A stretch of 64,000 nt of DNA from Sphingobacteriales bacterium (GCA_025353765.1 JANXOD010000015.1:124001-188000); one strand, 5' to 3'. Counted from the stretch's first letter, positions 8,149-18,228 are shown. A program made the numbers and translations. Notes: generated from the sequence alone by a model not told the origin.

Positions 8149-9207
8149 ATGAGCTATAAAAATATTTTAAACTTATTAGGCGAAGATGCAGATTTGCTAC
8201 TTAAACACGAGTGTAAAACTATTTCAAAAGAGTTAATTCATAAACCTTCTACAGATTCTATTGCTCAGATTTTTGTACAATCTAATCGTAATACTCAGGT
8301 TTTAAAAAGTTTATCAGCTTTATATAATCACGGCCGTTTAGCAGGTACAGGCTATTTGTCTATATTGCCCGTAGATCAAGGGATTGAGCATACAGCAGGG
8401 GCTTCATTTTCACCCAATCCTTTATATTTTGATCCTGAAAATATTATAAGATTAGCTATAGAGGGTGGGAGCAGTGCTATTGCTACTACGTTTGGTAATC
8501 TGGCAATCATGTCAAGGAAATATGCTCACAAAATTCCATTTATTGTAAAAATTAATCATAACGAGCTTTTAACGTATCCTGTTAAATACAAACAAATTAT
8601 GTTTGGCTCTGTAGATGATGCATGGAATTTGGGTGCTGTAGCTGTTGGTGCAACTATTTATTTTGGTTCAGAAGATTCAAACAATCAAATTATAGAAGTA
8701 GCGGCAGCTTTTGAACGGGCCCATGAATTGGGAATGGCATGCATATTATGGTGTTATACCAGGAATAATGATTTTAAAAAAGATGGAAAAAATTACGAAG
8801 CTGCCGCTGATATTACTGGTCAGGCAAATCATTTGGGTGTAACCATACAGGCAGATATTATTAAGCAGAAAATGCCCGATTGTAATGGAGGATTTATAAC
8901 AATAGGCTTCTCAAAAAGTGATCCCAGAATGTATAGTGAATTAAGTTCCAATCATCCAATTGATATGTGCCGTTACCAGGTTGCTAATTGTTATATGGGA
9001 AGAATTGGTCTCATTAATTCGGGCGGAGAATCAAAAGGATCTACTGATCTGGCAGATTCAGTAAAAAATGCAGTAATTAATAAAAGAGCAGGTGGAAGCG
9101 GTTTAATTTTAGGACGCCGAGCTTTTCAGCGTCCTTTTGATAAAGGTGTAACACTTTTGAAAACTATTCAGGATGTTTATTTAGCTAAAGAAATTGATTT
9201 AGCTTAA
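8149..9207 (+). CDS. fbaB: Class I fructose-bisphosphate aldolase (FbaB/DhnA type)
   Basis: The enzyme interconverts fructose-1,6-bisphosphate with dihydroxyacetone phosphate and glyceraldehyde-3-phosphate in glycolysis and gluconeogenesis. Its 352 residues match the E. coli FbaB length. The segment QADIIKQKMPDCNGG includes the lysine that aligns with the Schiff-base residue of FbaB. LPVDQGIEHTAG and the phosphate-binding SGGESKGSTD and GGSGLILGRRAFQRP segments are also recognisable. It is metal-independent, unlike class II enzymes. It converges on the FKBP gene with only 2 bp between stops. Confidence 0.93.
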   Translation: MSYKNILNLLGEDADLLLKHECKTISKELIHKPSTDSIAQIFVQSNRNTQVLKSLSALYNHGRLAGTGYLSILPVDQGIEHTAGASFSPNPLYFDPENIIRLAIEGGSSAIATTFGNLAIMSRKYAHKIPFIVKINHNELLTYPVKYKQIMFGSVDDAWNLGAVAVGATIYFGSEDSNNQIIEVAAAFERAHELGMACILWCYTRNNDFKKDGKNYEAAADITGQANHLGVTIQADIIKQKMPDCNGGFITIGFSKSDPRMYSELSSNHPIDMCRYQVANCYMGRIGLINSGGESKGSTDLADSVKNAVINKRAGGSGLILGRRAFQRPFDKGVTLLKTIQDVYLAKEIDLA

Positions 9208-9209
9208 AT

Positions 9210-9935
9210 CTACTTTCCAATTTTTATTAATTCTACTTCAAATATCAATGCACTATAGGGCGGAATATCCTGTCCGGCACCATTTGCTCCATAGGCTAAC
9301 TGATAAGGAATAAAAAACCTATACTTAGAGCCAACCGACATTTGTTGTACACCTTCTGTCCAACCTGGTATAACCCGGTTTAAAGTAAATGAGATGGGTT
9401 TTCCTCCCTCATGGTCATAAGAACTATCAAATTGTTTACCGTTTAATAAAGTCCCTTTGTAATGAACCGTAACTTCATCCGTAGCTTTTGGTTTAGGACC
9501 ATCTGCTGCCTTTAAAACTTTATATTGCAATCCGCTTGGCAGAGAAACCACACTGTCTTTCTTTTTATTATCCTCTAAAAATTTGGTTCCTTCTGCAATA
9601 ACACCTTCATATTTCTTTTTACTCATTGCAGACATGTAAGCATAAATTAGCTTCTGACTTTGCTCTGCCGTTAGAGATGGTTTTTTATCCTGAAACACAT
9701 CCATCATGGCTCTATTGAGTAATGAATAATTTACTGTAGTAATTCCTTGTTTTTTTAAATCCTGCGCAATACTTGCTCCAAAGGCGTAGTTAAGTGAATC
9801 TGATTGAGATTTGATTGCAGGGCTAACAACTGAAGAAGAAACAGATTTTTTAGCGGAGACGCTTTTCTTAACTTGTGAAAAACAGGTTGTAGTTGCTGTA
9901 ATAGCAATAATTAGGAATGATAAATTTTTGTTCAT
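9210..9935 (-). CDS. FKBP-type peptidyl-prolyl cis-trans isomerase, exported
   Basis: A periplasmic prolyl isomerase and folding factor of the FkpA/Mip class. Residues 1-20 form a signal peptide ending near CFSQ. A helical FKBP N-terminal dimerisation region follows (about 40-115), then the FKBP domain (about 125-241). Key pieces are VTVHYKGTLLNGKQFDSS, the substrate-pocket VIPGWTEGVQ, YGANG and the terminal strand LIFEVELIKI. It is likely monocistronic and divergent from the TlpA-like gene. Confidence 0.93.
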   Translation of the reverse strand: MNKNLSFLIIAITATTTCFSQVKKSVSAKKSVSSSVVSPAIKSQSDSLNYAFGASIAQDLKKQGITTVNYSLLNRAMMDVFQDKKPSLTAEQSQKLIYAYMSAMSKKKYEGVIAEGTKFLEDNKKKDSVVSLPSGLQYKVLKAADGPKPKATDEVTVHYKGTLLNGKQFDSSYDHEGGKPISFTLNRVIPGWTEGVQQMSVGSKYRFFIPYQLAYGANGAGQDIPPYSALIFEVELIKIGK

Positions 9936-10000
9936 GGTTTGAATATTTGGCTAATATATAAAAACAAATATATGGATAGAATTTAATTTCTTAAGAACTA

Positions 10001-10029
10001 AATAGATTCTCTCAAAATAGATTCTCTCA
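10001..10029. repeat. Perfect 14-bp direct repeat in a divergent promoter region
   Basis: AATAGATTCTCTCA occurs at 10001-10014 and again at 10016-10029, a period of 15 bp. It lies between the leftward FKBP gene and the rightward TlpA-like gene, about 80 bp upstream of the latter's start. It could be a regulator-binding site or a chance duplication. Confidence 0.4.
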
Positions 10030-10106
10030 TCTTGCTTCTGTATACTTAATTGTTGATTATCAAATTATATTTATCTTAGAAAACTATTGCATTGGATATA
10101 CTAACT

Positions 10107-11252
10107 ATGAGAAAATTATTTTTTCTGCTTTGCACATTTCTTCCTGGTATTTTATATGCTCAATCCGTAAATTACATTTTAAAAGGTTCAATAGGTAATT
10201 TAAACCCGCCTGCCAAAGCTTATTTAATTTATGGTTCCGATGCCGGAGATGTAAGTATTCCATCTATCATAAAAAATGGAAATTTTCAATTTAAAGGATA
10301 TATAGAAAATCCATTGAGGGCTGCCATAGTAATTGATCATCAAAATATCGGTTTGGATAAATTAAGTCATTCAAAAAATCCGGATTATATTTCTATCTAT
10401 TTAGAAGCAGGTACAATAAAACTGATAGCAGTAGATTCAATAAAAAGAGCAATTATAACAGGGTCACTGTTAGATGCAGATAATCAGGCATTGATTCTTA
10501 TTTTAAAGCCCTTTAAAGATAAATTAAATGCATTACAAGCTGAAGCAGATACAGTTTCATGGAAGAATCAAAGCACACCGGAAGTTGGTGTTGCTTTGCA
10601 AAAAAAATATGATGCCATTCAGATGGAGCAAAATGCAGTTTTATCAGAATTTATAAAAGCGCATTCTAATTCATTAATAAGCATGGATGCGTTAAAAAAT
10701 TATGGCACTTTCATGGATATTGGGCAAACTGAAATTTTATTCAATACCCTTTCTGAAACTATAAAAAATAGCAAAGCAGGCAAAGAATATGCTGCAAATT
10801 TAGCCATCTCAAAACGTACTGCTATTGGAGCTAATGCACGAGAATTTGTACAAGATGATGTCGATGGCAAACCTGTTGCTTTATCATCATTTAAAGGAAA
10901 ATATATATTACTTGATTTTTGGGCGTCATGGTGTGGCCCATGCCGGAAAGAGAATCCGGCTATAGTAAAAGCGTTTAATCAGTTTAAAAATAAAAATTTT
11001 ACTATCCTGGGCGTTTCCTTAGACAATAAAAAGGAACCTTGGCTAAATGCAATTCAAAATGATAAATTAGAGTGGACACAAGTTTCTGATTTGAAATATT
11101 GGAAAAATGAAGCTGCCGAATTATACGGAATAAGGTCTATCCCGCAAAATTTCCTGTTAGACCCAAGCGGAAAAATTATTGCTAAAAACCTAAGTGGCGA
11201 AGATCTTGCCCGAACACTTCAGGAAATATTTAATAATCAGGATTCTCACTAA
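10107..11252 (+). CDS. TlpA-like thioredoxin-fold lipid-anchored or periplasmic protein with DUF4369 region
   Basis: This is an exported thiol-disulfide oxidoreductase of the Bacteroidota TlpA/AhpC-TSA type. An N-terminal signal (RKLFFLLCTFLPGILYAQ) is followed by a beta-rich DUF4369-like region to about residue 230. A thioredoxin domain then carries the redox motif WCGPC in LLDFWASWCGPCRKE. The cis-proline region is IRSIPQNFLL. A TTG 15 bp upstream keeps the frame open, but the ATG at 10107 starts directly at the basic part of the signal peptide and is preferred. Members often reduce cell-envelope thiols or cytochrome c apoproteins; the target here is unknown. Confidence 0.9.
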   Translation: MRKLFFLLCTFLPGILYAQSVNYILKGSIGNLNPPAKAYLIYGSDAGDVSIPSIIKNGNFQFKGYIENPLRAAIVIDHQNIGLDKLSHSKNPDYISIYLEAGTIKLIAVDSIKRAIITGSLLDADNQALILILKPFKDKLNALQAEADTVSWKNQSTPEVGVALQKKYDAIQMEQNAVLSEFIKAHSNSLISMDALKNYGTFMDIGQTEILFNTLSETIKNSKAGKEYAANLAISKRTAIGANAREFVQDDVDGKPVALSSFKGKYILLDFWASWCGPCRKENPAIVKAFNQFKNKNFTILGVSLDNKKEPWLNAIQNDKLEWTQVSDLKYWKNEAAELYGIRSIPQNFLLDPSGKIIAKNLSGEDLARTLQEIFNNQDSH

Positions 11253-11282
11253 AGAAGATTTTTGCCAGGATTTAAGTACTTC

Positions 11283-11350
11283 GCAGGCTAAAATTTCGTA
11301 CAGTACTTTCTCAGCTAAGAAATGGCAGGCTAAGATTTTGTACAGTACTT
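11283..11350. repeat. Two tandem imperfect copies of a 26-bp sequence
   Basis: Units at 11283-11308 and 11325-11350 share GCAGGCTAA and GTACAGTACTT and differ at two positions (AAATTTC against GATTTTG in the middle). The period is 42 bp. They lie in the convergent gap between the TlpA-like gene and a leftward lipoprotein gene, upstream of the terminator hairpin. No coding role is apparent. Confidence 0.5.
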
Positions 11351-11371
11351 ATACAATCCGAAAATGAAGCT

Positions 11372-11414
11372 AACGAAAAGGACTGATTCCCTTCAGAAAA
11401 TCAGCCCTTTCGTT
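11372..11414. terminator. Convergent bidirectional terminator hairpin
   Basis: AACGAAAAGGACTGATT (11372-11388) pairs with AATCAGCCCTTTCGTT (11399-11414) with one bulge and one mismatch, around a short loop. It lies between the stop of the rightward TlpA-like gene (11252) and the stop of the leftward lipoprotein gene (11435), so it can serve both. No long T-run follows on either side. Confidence 0.6.
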
Positions 11415-11434
11415 ACAAGAATACTTTCTTTACT

Positions 11435-12277
11435 CTATTTTTTCAATGTAATTGCTTTAGAAATTCCACCTATACTCACTGTAGCATTAGCATCACAATC
11501 GCCATTCCCATAATCAAGAACCCGGGCAGGATGATCTGCAGGTTTAATTTCTAATGTGCCAGCTACAATGAATTTGCATCCTAGCTTTCTGATAAGAGGT
11601 TTAGTGATGGTTACAGTAAATTCTTTCCCCTTTGAATTAGTACCCGTTGCAGAACCGGTGATAGAGATTGAATTATCTGCTTCTATCCATTCCATAGTTC
11701 TGTTAGCATCCCAGTTAACAGTTCCTTTTATATTGCTTATTTTGCTTTTGGATACATTAACAGTAAATGTATAATTCCCTGCTGTATTTTTACCATTATT
11801 GGTAATGGTTTTTGTGCCTTCTATTTTATTATCATTTACGTAATAGTTATCAAACGTAATGTTAATTACAGCACCAGCCTCTTTAAAAGATTTACTAAAT
11901 ACGGCAATAATTTTTCCTTTTCGGGTTACATCGTTAACTCCGGTGCAGCCATCTTTAAAGTCAAATGTTACTGTTTTAGGCCATTCATTAATTCCGTTAG
12001 TTGTAACAGTTATAGTTGCACAAGTAGTTTTAGCATCAGACAGATTGCTATTGGTAGATTGTATTTTTGTCCCACCAACAGAAAATAAACCAGGATTTTC
12101 TACTTCTACCGTACTTACATCTGTAAAGGTGTCCGAAAATGTTTCATCAGCCTGGGCACTTTCCTGAACAGAAGTCATATCCTGATCATCAGTACTTGTA
12201 TTATCCTTTTTACAGGCATAAAATGTTAAAGCTATTATGCCTAGCATAATAAAACTTGAGTAAAAGATTTTTTTCAT
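11435..12277 (-). CDS. Hypothetical surface lipoprotein
   Basis: No family is recognised. The N-terminus is a lipoprotein signal with the cysteine in LTFYACKKD (residue 21), followed by a flexible Asp/Thr/Ser-rich linker. The rest is beta-strand-rich with repeated Thr-Val-Thr patterns, for example ATITVTTNGINEWPKTVTFDF and EFTVTITKPL, and Asn/Gly turns. Two conserved-looking cysteines occur late (KLGCKF and NGDCDAN). This is typical of outer-membrane-anchored Bacteroidota proteins of unknown role. The AcKKD sequence after the cysteine does not carry an obvious surface-export signal. Confidence 0.7.
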   Translation of the reverse strand: MKKIFYSSFIMLGIIALTFYACKKDNTSTDDQDMTSVQESAQADETFSDTFTDVSTVEVENPGLFSVGGTKIQSTNSNLSDAKTTCATITVTTNGINEWPKTVTFDFKDGCTGVNDVTRKGKIIAVFSKSFKEAGAVINITFDNYYVNDNKIEGTKTITNNGKNTAGNYTFTVNVSKSKISNIKGTVNWDANRTMEWIEADNSISITGSATGTNSKGKEFTVTITKPLIRKLGCKFIVAGTLEIKPADHPARVLDYGNGDCDANATVSIGGISKAITLKK

Positions 12278-12414
12278 GATTTTTTGATTAAATTTTGATG
12301 GTATGACTGCAATTTTTATACGAAGGTTTAATCCTTAGAAGATTCTTTTTAGTTCAGTTAAATTTAGTGAAAATATAATTCATTTTACTGGCTATAGATT
12401 TTACCAAGTTTATA

Positions 12415-13089
12415 TTAAATCAAAAACGGCCTAACTCGCTCTAATGCAAATTCAAGTTGCTGTTCTCTATTTATGGTTGTATTATCTAATACAATAGCAT
12501 CTTTTGCTCGTTTAAGCGGGCTTTCTTTACGAGTGGTATCCTGATAATCGCGATGAGCTAAGTTTTCAAAAATTTCTTCAAGAGTTACTGTTTCTCCTTT
12601 AGCCTTTAGCTCTTTAAATCTACGTTCAGCACGTATTTTAGGATCGGCAGTCATAAAAATTTTAACTTGTGCATAAGAGAAAACTACTGTGCCAATATCA
12701 CGGCCATCCATTACTACGTTTTTAGATTTTCCCATGCGTTGCTGCTGTTTTACCATTTCTTCACGGACAATCTTAAGTGCACTTACTTCACTTACTTTTT
12801 CAGAAACTGGCATTTGGCGAATCTCATTAGAGACCTCTTCATCATTTAAGGTGATGTGGGTTTGATAATCACGAGAATGAAAATTTAAATGAATATCCTG
12901 TAAGGCTTGCTCAACTTGCTCTGCATTAGACAAATCTATTTTTTTTCTCAAAAAATATAATGTAACTGCTCTATACATAGCGCCGCTATCCACATAAATA
13001 AAATGCAATTTTTTCGCTAAGGCTTTCGCGAGAGTACTTTTTCCGCATGAAGAGTAACCGTCTATAGCTACAACGATGTTTTTGTTCAT
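12415..13089 (-). CDS. cmk: Cytidylate kinase
   Basis: Cmk phosphorylates CMP and dCMP with ATP in pyrimidine nucleotide salvage and mRNA-decay recycling. The P-loop reads DGYSSCGKSTLAK (residues 9-21), with the SSCGKS form seen in Bacteroidota. The CMP-binding region includes DSGAMYRAVT, and the nucleotide-sensing DGRDIGTVVF motif is intact. The LID arginines are in HRDYQDTTRKESPL. Length (224) is normal. It stands alone on the minus strand. Confidence 0.96.
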   Translation of the reverse strand: MNKNIVVAIDGYSSCGKSTLAKALAKKLHFIYVDSGAMYRAVTLYFLRKKIDLSNAEQVEQALQDIHLNFHSRDYQTHITLNDEEVSNEIRQMPVSEKVSEVSALKIVREEMVKQQQRMGKSKNVVMDGRDIGTVVFSYAQVKIFMTADPKIRAERRFKELKAKGETVTLEEIFENLAHRDYQDTTRKESPLKRAKDAIVLDNTTINREQQLEFALERVRPFLI

Positions 13090-13224
13090 CAGGAAACAAA
13101 GTTAATATTTGCTATGAAAAACTATAATCAAATTTGACTATTATCTGATTTCCTGTTTTTCTTTTAGATAAAATTCCAGATTTAAACTTCGAACTGAAGG
13201 AACTATTTTATGAATTAACTATTT

Positions 13225-13641
13225 TTGAGCATGGAATTTTCTAGAGAAGATCTTTTAAGGGAGGTTAAATTTAAAACATCCCGAAGCGGAGGCAAAGGCG
13301 GGCAAAATATAAATAAAGTATCCAGCAAAGTTGAATTAAACTTATATATTCATACATCGACTTTATTTTCGGATGAACAAAAACAAATTCTTTTGGAAAA
13401 ACTTGCTAACCGTATTAATTCCGGAGGGGTTTTACAGATCATTACAGAAGAGGAGCGAAGTCAGTATTTGAATAAAATACGCAGTATGGAAAAACTGATT
13501 TTAATATTGAATAAGGCTTTCTATAAACCTAAACTAAGAAAAATTACTAAGCCTAAACGCTCATCTATTGAAGATCGGCTCAGGAATAAATTGCTTAAGG
13601 CTCAAAAGAAAATTAATAGAAAAAGAGATTTTTTAGAGTAG
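13225..13641 (+). CDS. arfB: Alternative ribosome-rescue factor ArfB (peptidyl-tRNA hydrolase)
   Basis: ArfB frees ribosomes stalled on truncated mRNA by hydrolysing peptidyl-tRNA. The catalytic GGQ is at residues 25-27 in SRSGGKGGQNINKV, the context that separates ArfB from RF1/RF2 (no codon-recognition domain). The basic C-terminal tail (RNKLLKAQKKINRKRDF), which inserts in the empty mRNA channel, is present. At 138 residues the length is normal. It may be the main tmRNA backup here. Confidence 0.94.
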   Translation: MSMEFSREDLLREVKFKTSRSGGKGGQNINKVSSKVELNLYIHTSTLFSDEQKQILLEKLANRINSGGVLQIITEEERSQYLNKIRSMEKLILILNKAFYKPKLRKITKPKRSSIEDRLRNKLLKAQKKINRKRDFLE

Positions 13642-13676
13642 AGATATAATTCATCCAAATGTTCTGATAACTCTAT

Positions 13677-14648
13677 TTATATAAACCGATAATACAGAGC
13701 TATTGAGCCATATTGATCTCGTTTTGCGTTACTTTGTATTTCTTTGGAATTGAATATGACTGAAAAATCAATGGTATAACGATTTTTAGAAAAAATAGCT
13801 CCCATTTCCTTGCTAAATACCCAGGGTTTTACAGCAAATAGAATTGGGCCTTTATTTTCTCTAAATAAGCCACCCTCAGAAGATGCATCATAAGCTACAT
13901 AATGGAGTACTGGCTTTGCATAAAGAAAAAGCTCTTTGGTATTTAATGGTTTAATTACTGCTTTATTTGAGATGGTACTATTTGTACTCGCTGAATTAAA
14001 TAACTGATTTAAAATACCGGCTCTGAACATAATTCCGGCTCCGGCACCAGAAAAAGTATTGCCAATATTTGCATAAGAATGAATAGTTAAATCGGCAATT
14101 TTTGATTTAGTACGATATATGAACCGATTATACTCCACTGCTGTGTTTAAACCCAGTTCATCTTTTACCTGGGTTTCCCAACCCTGTACTTGATAGAAAC
14201 CCGCAAGTTTGTGTAAAAAAACCTGTACTTCTTTACCTAATGCAGAAGGGCCAATTGTACCACCCTCTACTGTAATTTTTAATGAATTTTCTGAATTATA
14301 AAACCAGTTTAAGCTTCCACCTGCATATAAATACGCGGCAAAAGGACGATCAATACGCGAAATTCTGGTAACACTGCCTGATGTTGGATTATACATTTTT
14401 TGTCCTGCCTCTGCTTCCCAAATCCGTTTATTAATCCGTCCCTTCAACAAACCTTGGTTCATTGCCCGACGGTAAGTAATAAAAAGACCATTGGTATAGT
14501 ATTTATCCTGTCCTTTAGCCAGGTATGCATCATTGTCACTTTTAAAACCAAATTCACCTTTAAATAATTGTGATTGTGCAAGAATGGAAAGGCTATACAG
14601 ATTTAAAAGGACGAGCAGTATAGAAGTGAAACATTTCTTTAAAAACAA
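13677..14648 (-). CDS. LpxR family outer-membrane lipid A deacylase-like protein
   Basis: The protein resembles LpxR (DUF2219), an outer-membrane beta-barrel that removes the 3'-acyloxyacyl chain from lipid A. After a signal peptide ending near ILAQ come FGFKSDNDAYLAKGQDKYYTNGLFITY, containing the family's Asn-Asp and YTNG signatures (quoted in parts: KSDNDAYL, DKYYTNG). The chain ends in an aromatic strand, ALYYRFI, as expected for a BAM substrate. Start is TTG; no ATG is available near the signal. Activity on lipid A is inferred from family. Confidence 0.78.
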   Translation of the reverse strand: MFLKKCFTSILLVLLNLYSLSILAQSQLFKGEFGFKSDNDAYLAKGQDKYYTNGLFITYRRAMNQGLLKGRINKRIWEAEAGQKMYNPTSGSVTRISRIDRPFAAYLYAGGSLNWFYNSENSLKITVEGGTIGPSALGKEVQVFLHKLAGFYQVQGWETQVKDELGLNTAVEYNRFIYRTKSKIADLTIHSYANIGNTFSGAGAGIMFRAGILNQLFNSASTNSTISNKAVIKPLNTKELFLYAKPVLHYVAYDASSEGGLFRENKGPILFAVKPWVFSKEMGAIFSKNRYTIDFSVIFNSKEIQSNAKRDQYGSIALYYRFI

Positions 14649-14841
14649 AATTAATTGAGATTATAACAAGCAAATTAATACTAATTTTTGTTTAATGGAG
14701 AAATAGCCTAGAAAATATTTATTCTTGAATTTGGAGATAGCCTAGGGTTTATAGTAAATCGATAATAGTTTATGGTTTTGGCGCAGGATTTATATCTCTA
14801 TATTTTTATCATCTACGGTCCATCAATTCTTTTTATCATTT

Positions 14842-17313
14842 CTATGCCACAGCAACAGGATACTTAACGGCCATATCTATAGCATCTTTCACTTTATCCT
14901 TAATCAGAGCCCAATCAATTACTTCCTGCATTTCTGTCACATAATGAAAATTCAGATCTTTAATATAATCTTCTTTAATTTCTAAAATATCTTTTTGATT
15001 AGATTTCGATAAAATGATCTCTTTAATATTTGCTCGTTTAGCCGCTAAGATCTTTTCCTTAATTCCGCCAACAGGCAAAACTTTACCGCGAAGGGTTATC
15101 TCACCCGTCATAGCTAAATGAGGTTTTACTTTACGTTGTGTAAAAGCAGATGTTAAAGCGGTAAGCATCGTTATACCTGCGGATGGGCCATCTTTGGGAG
15201 TAGCACCAGCTGGAACATGAACATGCACATCCCATTGGTCGAATAAACGATGGTCAATATTAAATTTAGCAGCATGAGCACGTAAATAGGCCATAGCGAT
15301 GGTGGCAGATTCTTTCATCACGTCGCCTAAATTACCTGTTAAAGATAATTTCCCTTTACCCGGACTTAAACTGGCCTCTATAAACAAAATATCACCGCCC
15401 ACCTGTGTCCATGCAAGACCTGTAACTACACCGGCTACTTCATTACCTTCATATAAATCTTTATCATAAATAGGAGGGCCGAGTATTTTTTCTACATCAG
15501 CTTTGTTTATTGCCGGATTATATTCTTCATCCATCGCAATTTTTGTTGCAATACCCCGCACCAAAGAACCTAATTTTTTCTCCAATCCTCTAACTCCGGA
15601 TTCGCGAGTATAATCCTCGATCACTTTTTCTATAACAGAACCTTTTATGGCAATATCTTTAGATTTCAACCCATGTTGCTCACGCTGTTTTGGAAGCAGG
15701 TGTTGTTTTGCTATTTCAATTTTCTCTTCAATAGTATAGCCATTTACTTCAATAATCTCCATCCGATCAAGCAGGGCAGGTTGTATGGAACTCAAAGAAT
15801 TTGCTGTGGCGATGAACATCACATTTGACAGATCGTAATCCACTTCCACATAGTGATCATAAAAAGCATTGTTTTGCTCGGGATCTAATACTTCCAACAA
15901 AGCTGATGAAGGATCGCCGCGAAAATCATTACCTACTTTATCAATTTCATCCAATACAAAAACAGGATTAGAAGCACCAGATTTCTTTATAGATTGAATA
16001 ATGCGACCTGGCATAGCACCAATATAAGTTTTACGATGACCGCGTATTTCAGCTTCATCACGGATGCCACCTAATGCCATACGCACATATTTTCTGCCTA
16101 ATGCTTTCGCGATTGATTTTCCTAAGGATGTTTTACCAACTCCCGGAGGGCCAACAAGGCATAAAATAGGAGCTTTCATATTGTGCTTTAATTTAAGCAC
16201 CGCTAAATATTCTATAATACGTTGTTTAACTTTTTCGAGACCATAATGATCTTTTTCAAGAATACGTTGGGCTCTTTTTAAATCAAAATTGTCTTTAGTG
16301 AAATCATTCCAAGGTAAATCAAGTATTAATTCCAAGTAGTTAATTTGTACAGAATAATCAGCAGCAGCGGGATTCATTCTGGATAATTTTTCTATTTCTT
16401 TATTAAAATGATCTGCAACTTCTTTACTCCATTTCTTTTTTGCAGAACGGCTTCGAAGATTTTCAATTTCCAGATCGGGGGAATTTCCACCCAATTCTTC
16501 CTGAATAGTTTTAAGTTGTTGATTTAAAAAGTAATCCCGTTGTTGCTTATCCAGATCTACACGAACCTTAGATTGAATTTGATTTTTTAACTCCTGCATC
16601 TGCAATTCTATGGTAAGATGTTCCATTACCATATTTGCACGTTCACGCAGGTTCGCAACTTCTAGCATCTGCTGCTTTATTGCAACATCTGCATTCATAT
16701 TGGAAGAAATAAAATTAATCAGAAATGACGGACTATCTATATTTTTAATAGCAATTCCTGCTTCGCTGGGTATATTTGGCGAGAGCTGGATAATTTGCAT
16801 AGCCATTTCTTTAATAGAGGCCATGATAGCTTTAAATTCTTTATCCGCCTTAGGGCGAACCTCTTCAAATTTTTGAATAGAGGCTTTAATGTAAGGATCG
16901 CTCTGTACTTCCTCATTTAGCCTGAAACGCTGTTTACCCTGTATAATAACCGTGGTATTGCCATCGGGCATTTGCAGCATTTTTATGATAAGAGCAACGG
17001 TCCCAACTTGGTTTAACTGGTCGAAAGCTGGATCTTCGATAGCTACATCACGCTGTGAAACCACGCCAATAATACGATTTCCACGATAGGCTTCTTTAAT
17101 TAATTTAATTGATTTATCTCGCCCAACAGTAATAGGAATGACAACGCCGGGAAATAAAACCGTGTTACGCAATGGTAAGATGGAAAGAATTTCTGGTGTT
17201 TCTTCATTGTTCATTTCCTCTTCGTCTTCTGGAGACATCAGCGGAAAAAACTCAGTATCTTCATTTATAAGTGGTAGTGCCCGATTAAAATCAAAGGTTT
17301 CGTAATTACTCAT
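14842..17313 (-). CDS. lon: ATP-dependent protease Lon
   Basis: Lon degrades misfolded and regulatory proteins as a cytoplasmic hexamer. The 823-residue chain has an N-terminal LON substrate domain (about 40-240) and a coiled-coil linker. The AAA+ module has Walker [10 protein letters not shown] (388-396) and Walker [10 protein letters not shown] (451-459). The protease domain carries the Ser711-Lys753 dyad (DGPSAG and GGIKEK). A short acidic N-terminal extension precedes the LON domain. It is transcribed alone; no heat-shock operator was recognised upstream. Confidence 0.98.
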   Translation of the reverse strand: MSNYETFDFNRALPLINEDTEFFPLMSPEDEEEMNNEETPEILSILPLRNTVLFPGVVIPITVGRDKSIKLIKEAYRGNRIIGVVSQRDVAIEDPAFDQLNQVGTVALIIKMLQMPDGNTTVIIQGKQRFRLNEEVQSDPYIKASIQKFEEVRPKADKEFKAIMASIKEMAMQIIQLSPNIPSEAGIAIKNIDSPSFLINFISSNMNADVAIKQQMLEVANLRERANMVMEHLTIELQMQELKNQIQSKVRVDLDKQQRDYFLNQQLKTIQEELGGNSPDLEIENLRSRSAKKKWSKEVADHFNKEIEKLSRMNPAAADYSVQINYLELILDLPWNDFTKDNFDLKRAQRILEKDHYGLEKVKQRIIEYLAVLKLKHNMKAPILCLVGPPGVGKTSLGKSIAKALGRKYVRMALGGIRDEAEIRGHRKTYIGAMPGRIIQSIKKSGASNPVFVLDEIDKVGNDFRGDPSSALLEVLDPEQNNAFYDHYVEVDYDLSNVMFIATANSLSSIQPALLDRMEIIEVNGYTIEEKIEIAKQHLLPKQREQHGLKSKDIAIKGSVIEKVIEDYTRESGVRGLEKKLGSLVRGIATKIAMDEEYNPAINKADVEKILGPPIYDKDLYEGNEVAGVVTGLAWTQVGGDILFIEASLSPGKGKLSLTGNLGDVMKESATIAMAYLRAHAAKFNIDHRLFDQWDVHVHVPAGATPKDGPSAGITMLTALTSAFTQRKVKPHLAMTGEITLRGKVLPVGGIKEKILAAKRANIKEIILSKSNQKDILEIKEDYIKDLNFHYVTEMQEVIDWALIKDKVKDAIDMAVKYPVAVA

Positions 17314-17613
17314 CTATATCTTTCAAATTGTCATAATGACAGTAAATTTGCTTGCAGTATGAATTACTTTAGCAGGTAATGAAGGTTGCAAGGTATGTGC
17401 CACCTATTTTAAATCTGCGAACTTTCTATATAAAGGTATATTTACACTATTAAATCCGACAAAAATGCAGTTTAGTTTTTTTAGCTTGCATAATATGTCT
17501 GATATAAATTTAGGAATAAATAAGAATGCATCTATCAATTTAAAATGTAAATTGAATACACTTAGAAATAATACTAACTTAACATCGTTATTAAAGGGAT
17601 TATAGAATTTCAA
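17314..17613. other. Divergent intergenic region between lon and a TPR gene
   Basis: About 300 bp without a supported gene. It is AT-rich and should hold the promoters of both lon (leftward) and the TPR gene (rightward). A 69-codon leftward open frame exists inside but has phenylalanine/leucine-rich low-complexity composition and looks like chance. I see no repeat or strong hairpin. Confidence 0.5.
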
Positions 17614-18228
17614 ATGAGATCAATTGCTGGTTTGTTATGTTTTATTTTGCTTGGAGGGACTGTTGAGGCTCAAAATTCTTACCAGAAAATAGGTCAGAAA
17701 GCGCTTATTGATGGAGATTTTAAATTAGCAGTAGTTAATTTAGAAAGGGCTGTAGTTATAGATTCTAATGACGTTAATACCCTGTATATGCTGGGATATT
17801 CTTATTATCATTCCGCTAATTATAAACAGGCGGTGAGTATTTTTAATAGAGTTATATCTTTAAAGCCTGGTGAAACTACGGCATATTATTATCGTGGCAA
17901 AGCACGAAATATTATGGCAACAGAAACCAAAAATATGTCGAATACAGAGCGGGAAAAAGTACTCTTAGCTGCAATTAGAGATTTCTCAAAAGCGATACAA
18001 ATAAGTGCGGAGGATGTTAAATTGTATCAAAATCGTGCTATTGCGTATCGTGACTATGGTATTTTAAAAGGGCAGAAAATACCTAAATTGTATGATAAGA
18101 CTAAAGCTGTGGATGCTTTTCGCTCATGTATTAGTGATTTTCAGAAAATTTTGGATATGAATCCCGCCAGGAAAGATATTACTGCCCAATTAGAGTCGGC
18201 AAAAGATTATTTACAGAATTTTAAATAA
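17614..18228 (+). CDS. Exported tetratricopeptide-repeat protein
   Basis: A signal peptide (residues 1-19, ending VEAQ) precedes about four TPR units: KIGQKALIDGDFKLAVVNLE, YMLGYSYYHSANYKQAVSIF, AYYYRGKARNIM and LYQNRAIAYRDYGI. TPRs form a helical scaffold for protein-protein contacts, so it is likely a periplasmic assembly or adaptor protein. Partner is unknown. It converges on the leftward gpmI-lipoprotein pair. Confidence 0.82.
   Translation: MRSIAGLLCFILLGGTVEAQNSYQKIGQKALIDGDFKLAVVNLERAVVIDSNDVNTLYMLGYSYYHSANYKQAVSIFNRVISLKPGETTAYYYRGKARNIMATETKNMSNTEREKVLLAAIRDFSKAIQISAEDVKLYQNRAIAYRDYGILKGQKIPKLYDKTKAVDAFRSCISDFQKILDMNPARKDITAQLESAKDYLQNFK

Noticed and set aside
10092-10106. TTG start for the TlpA-like gene
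   Set aside because: It adds five residues before the basic start of the signal peptide; the ATG at 10107 fits better.
11556-12167. Rightward frames opposite the lipoprotein gene at 11435-12277
   Set aside because: They are antisense to a better-supported gene with a lipobox and beta-rich pattern.
17404-17613. Leftward 69-codon open frame between lon and the TPR gene
   Set aside because: Low-complexity Phe/Leu/Ile-rich sequence in AT-rich DNA, with no signal peptide or domain; it covers a divergent promoter region.
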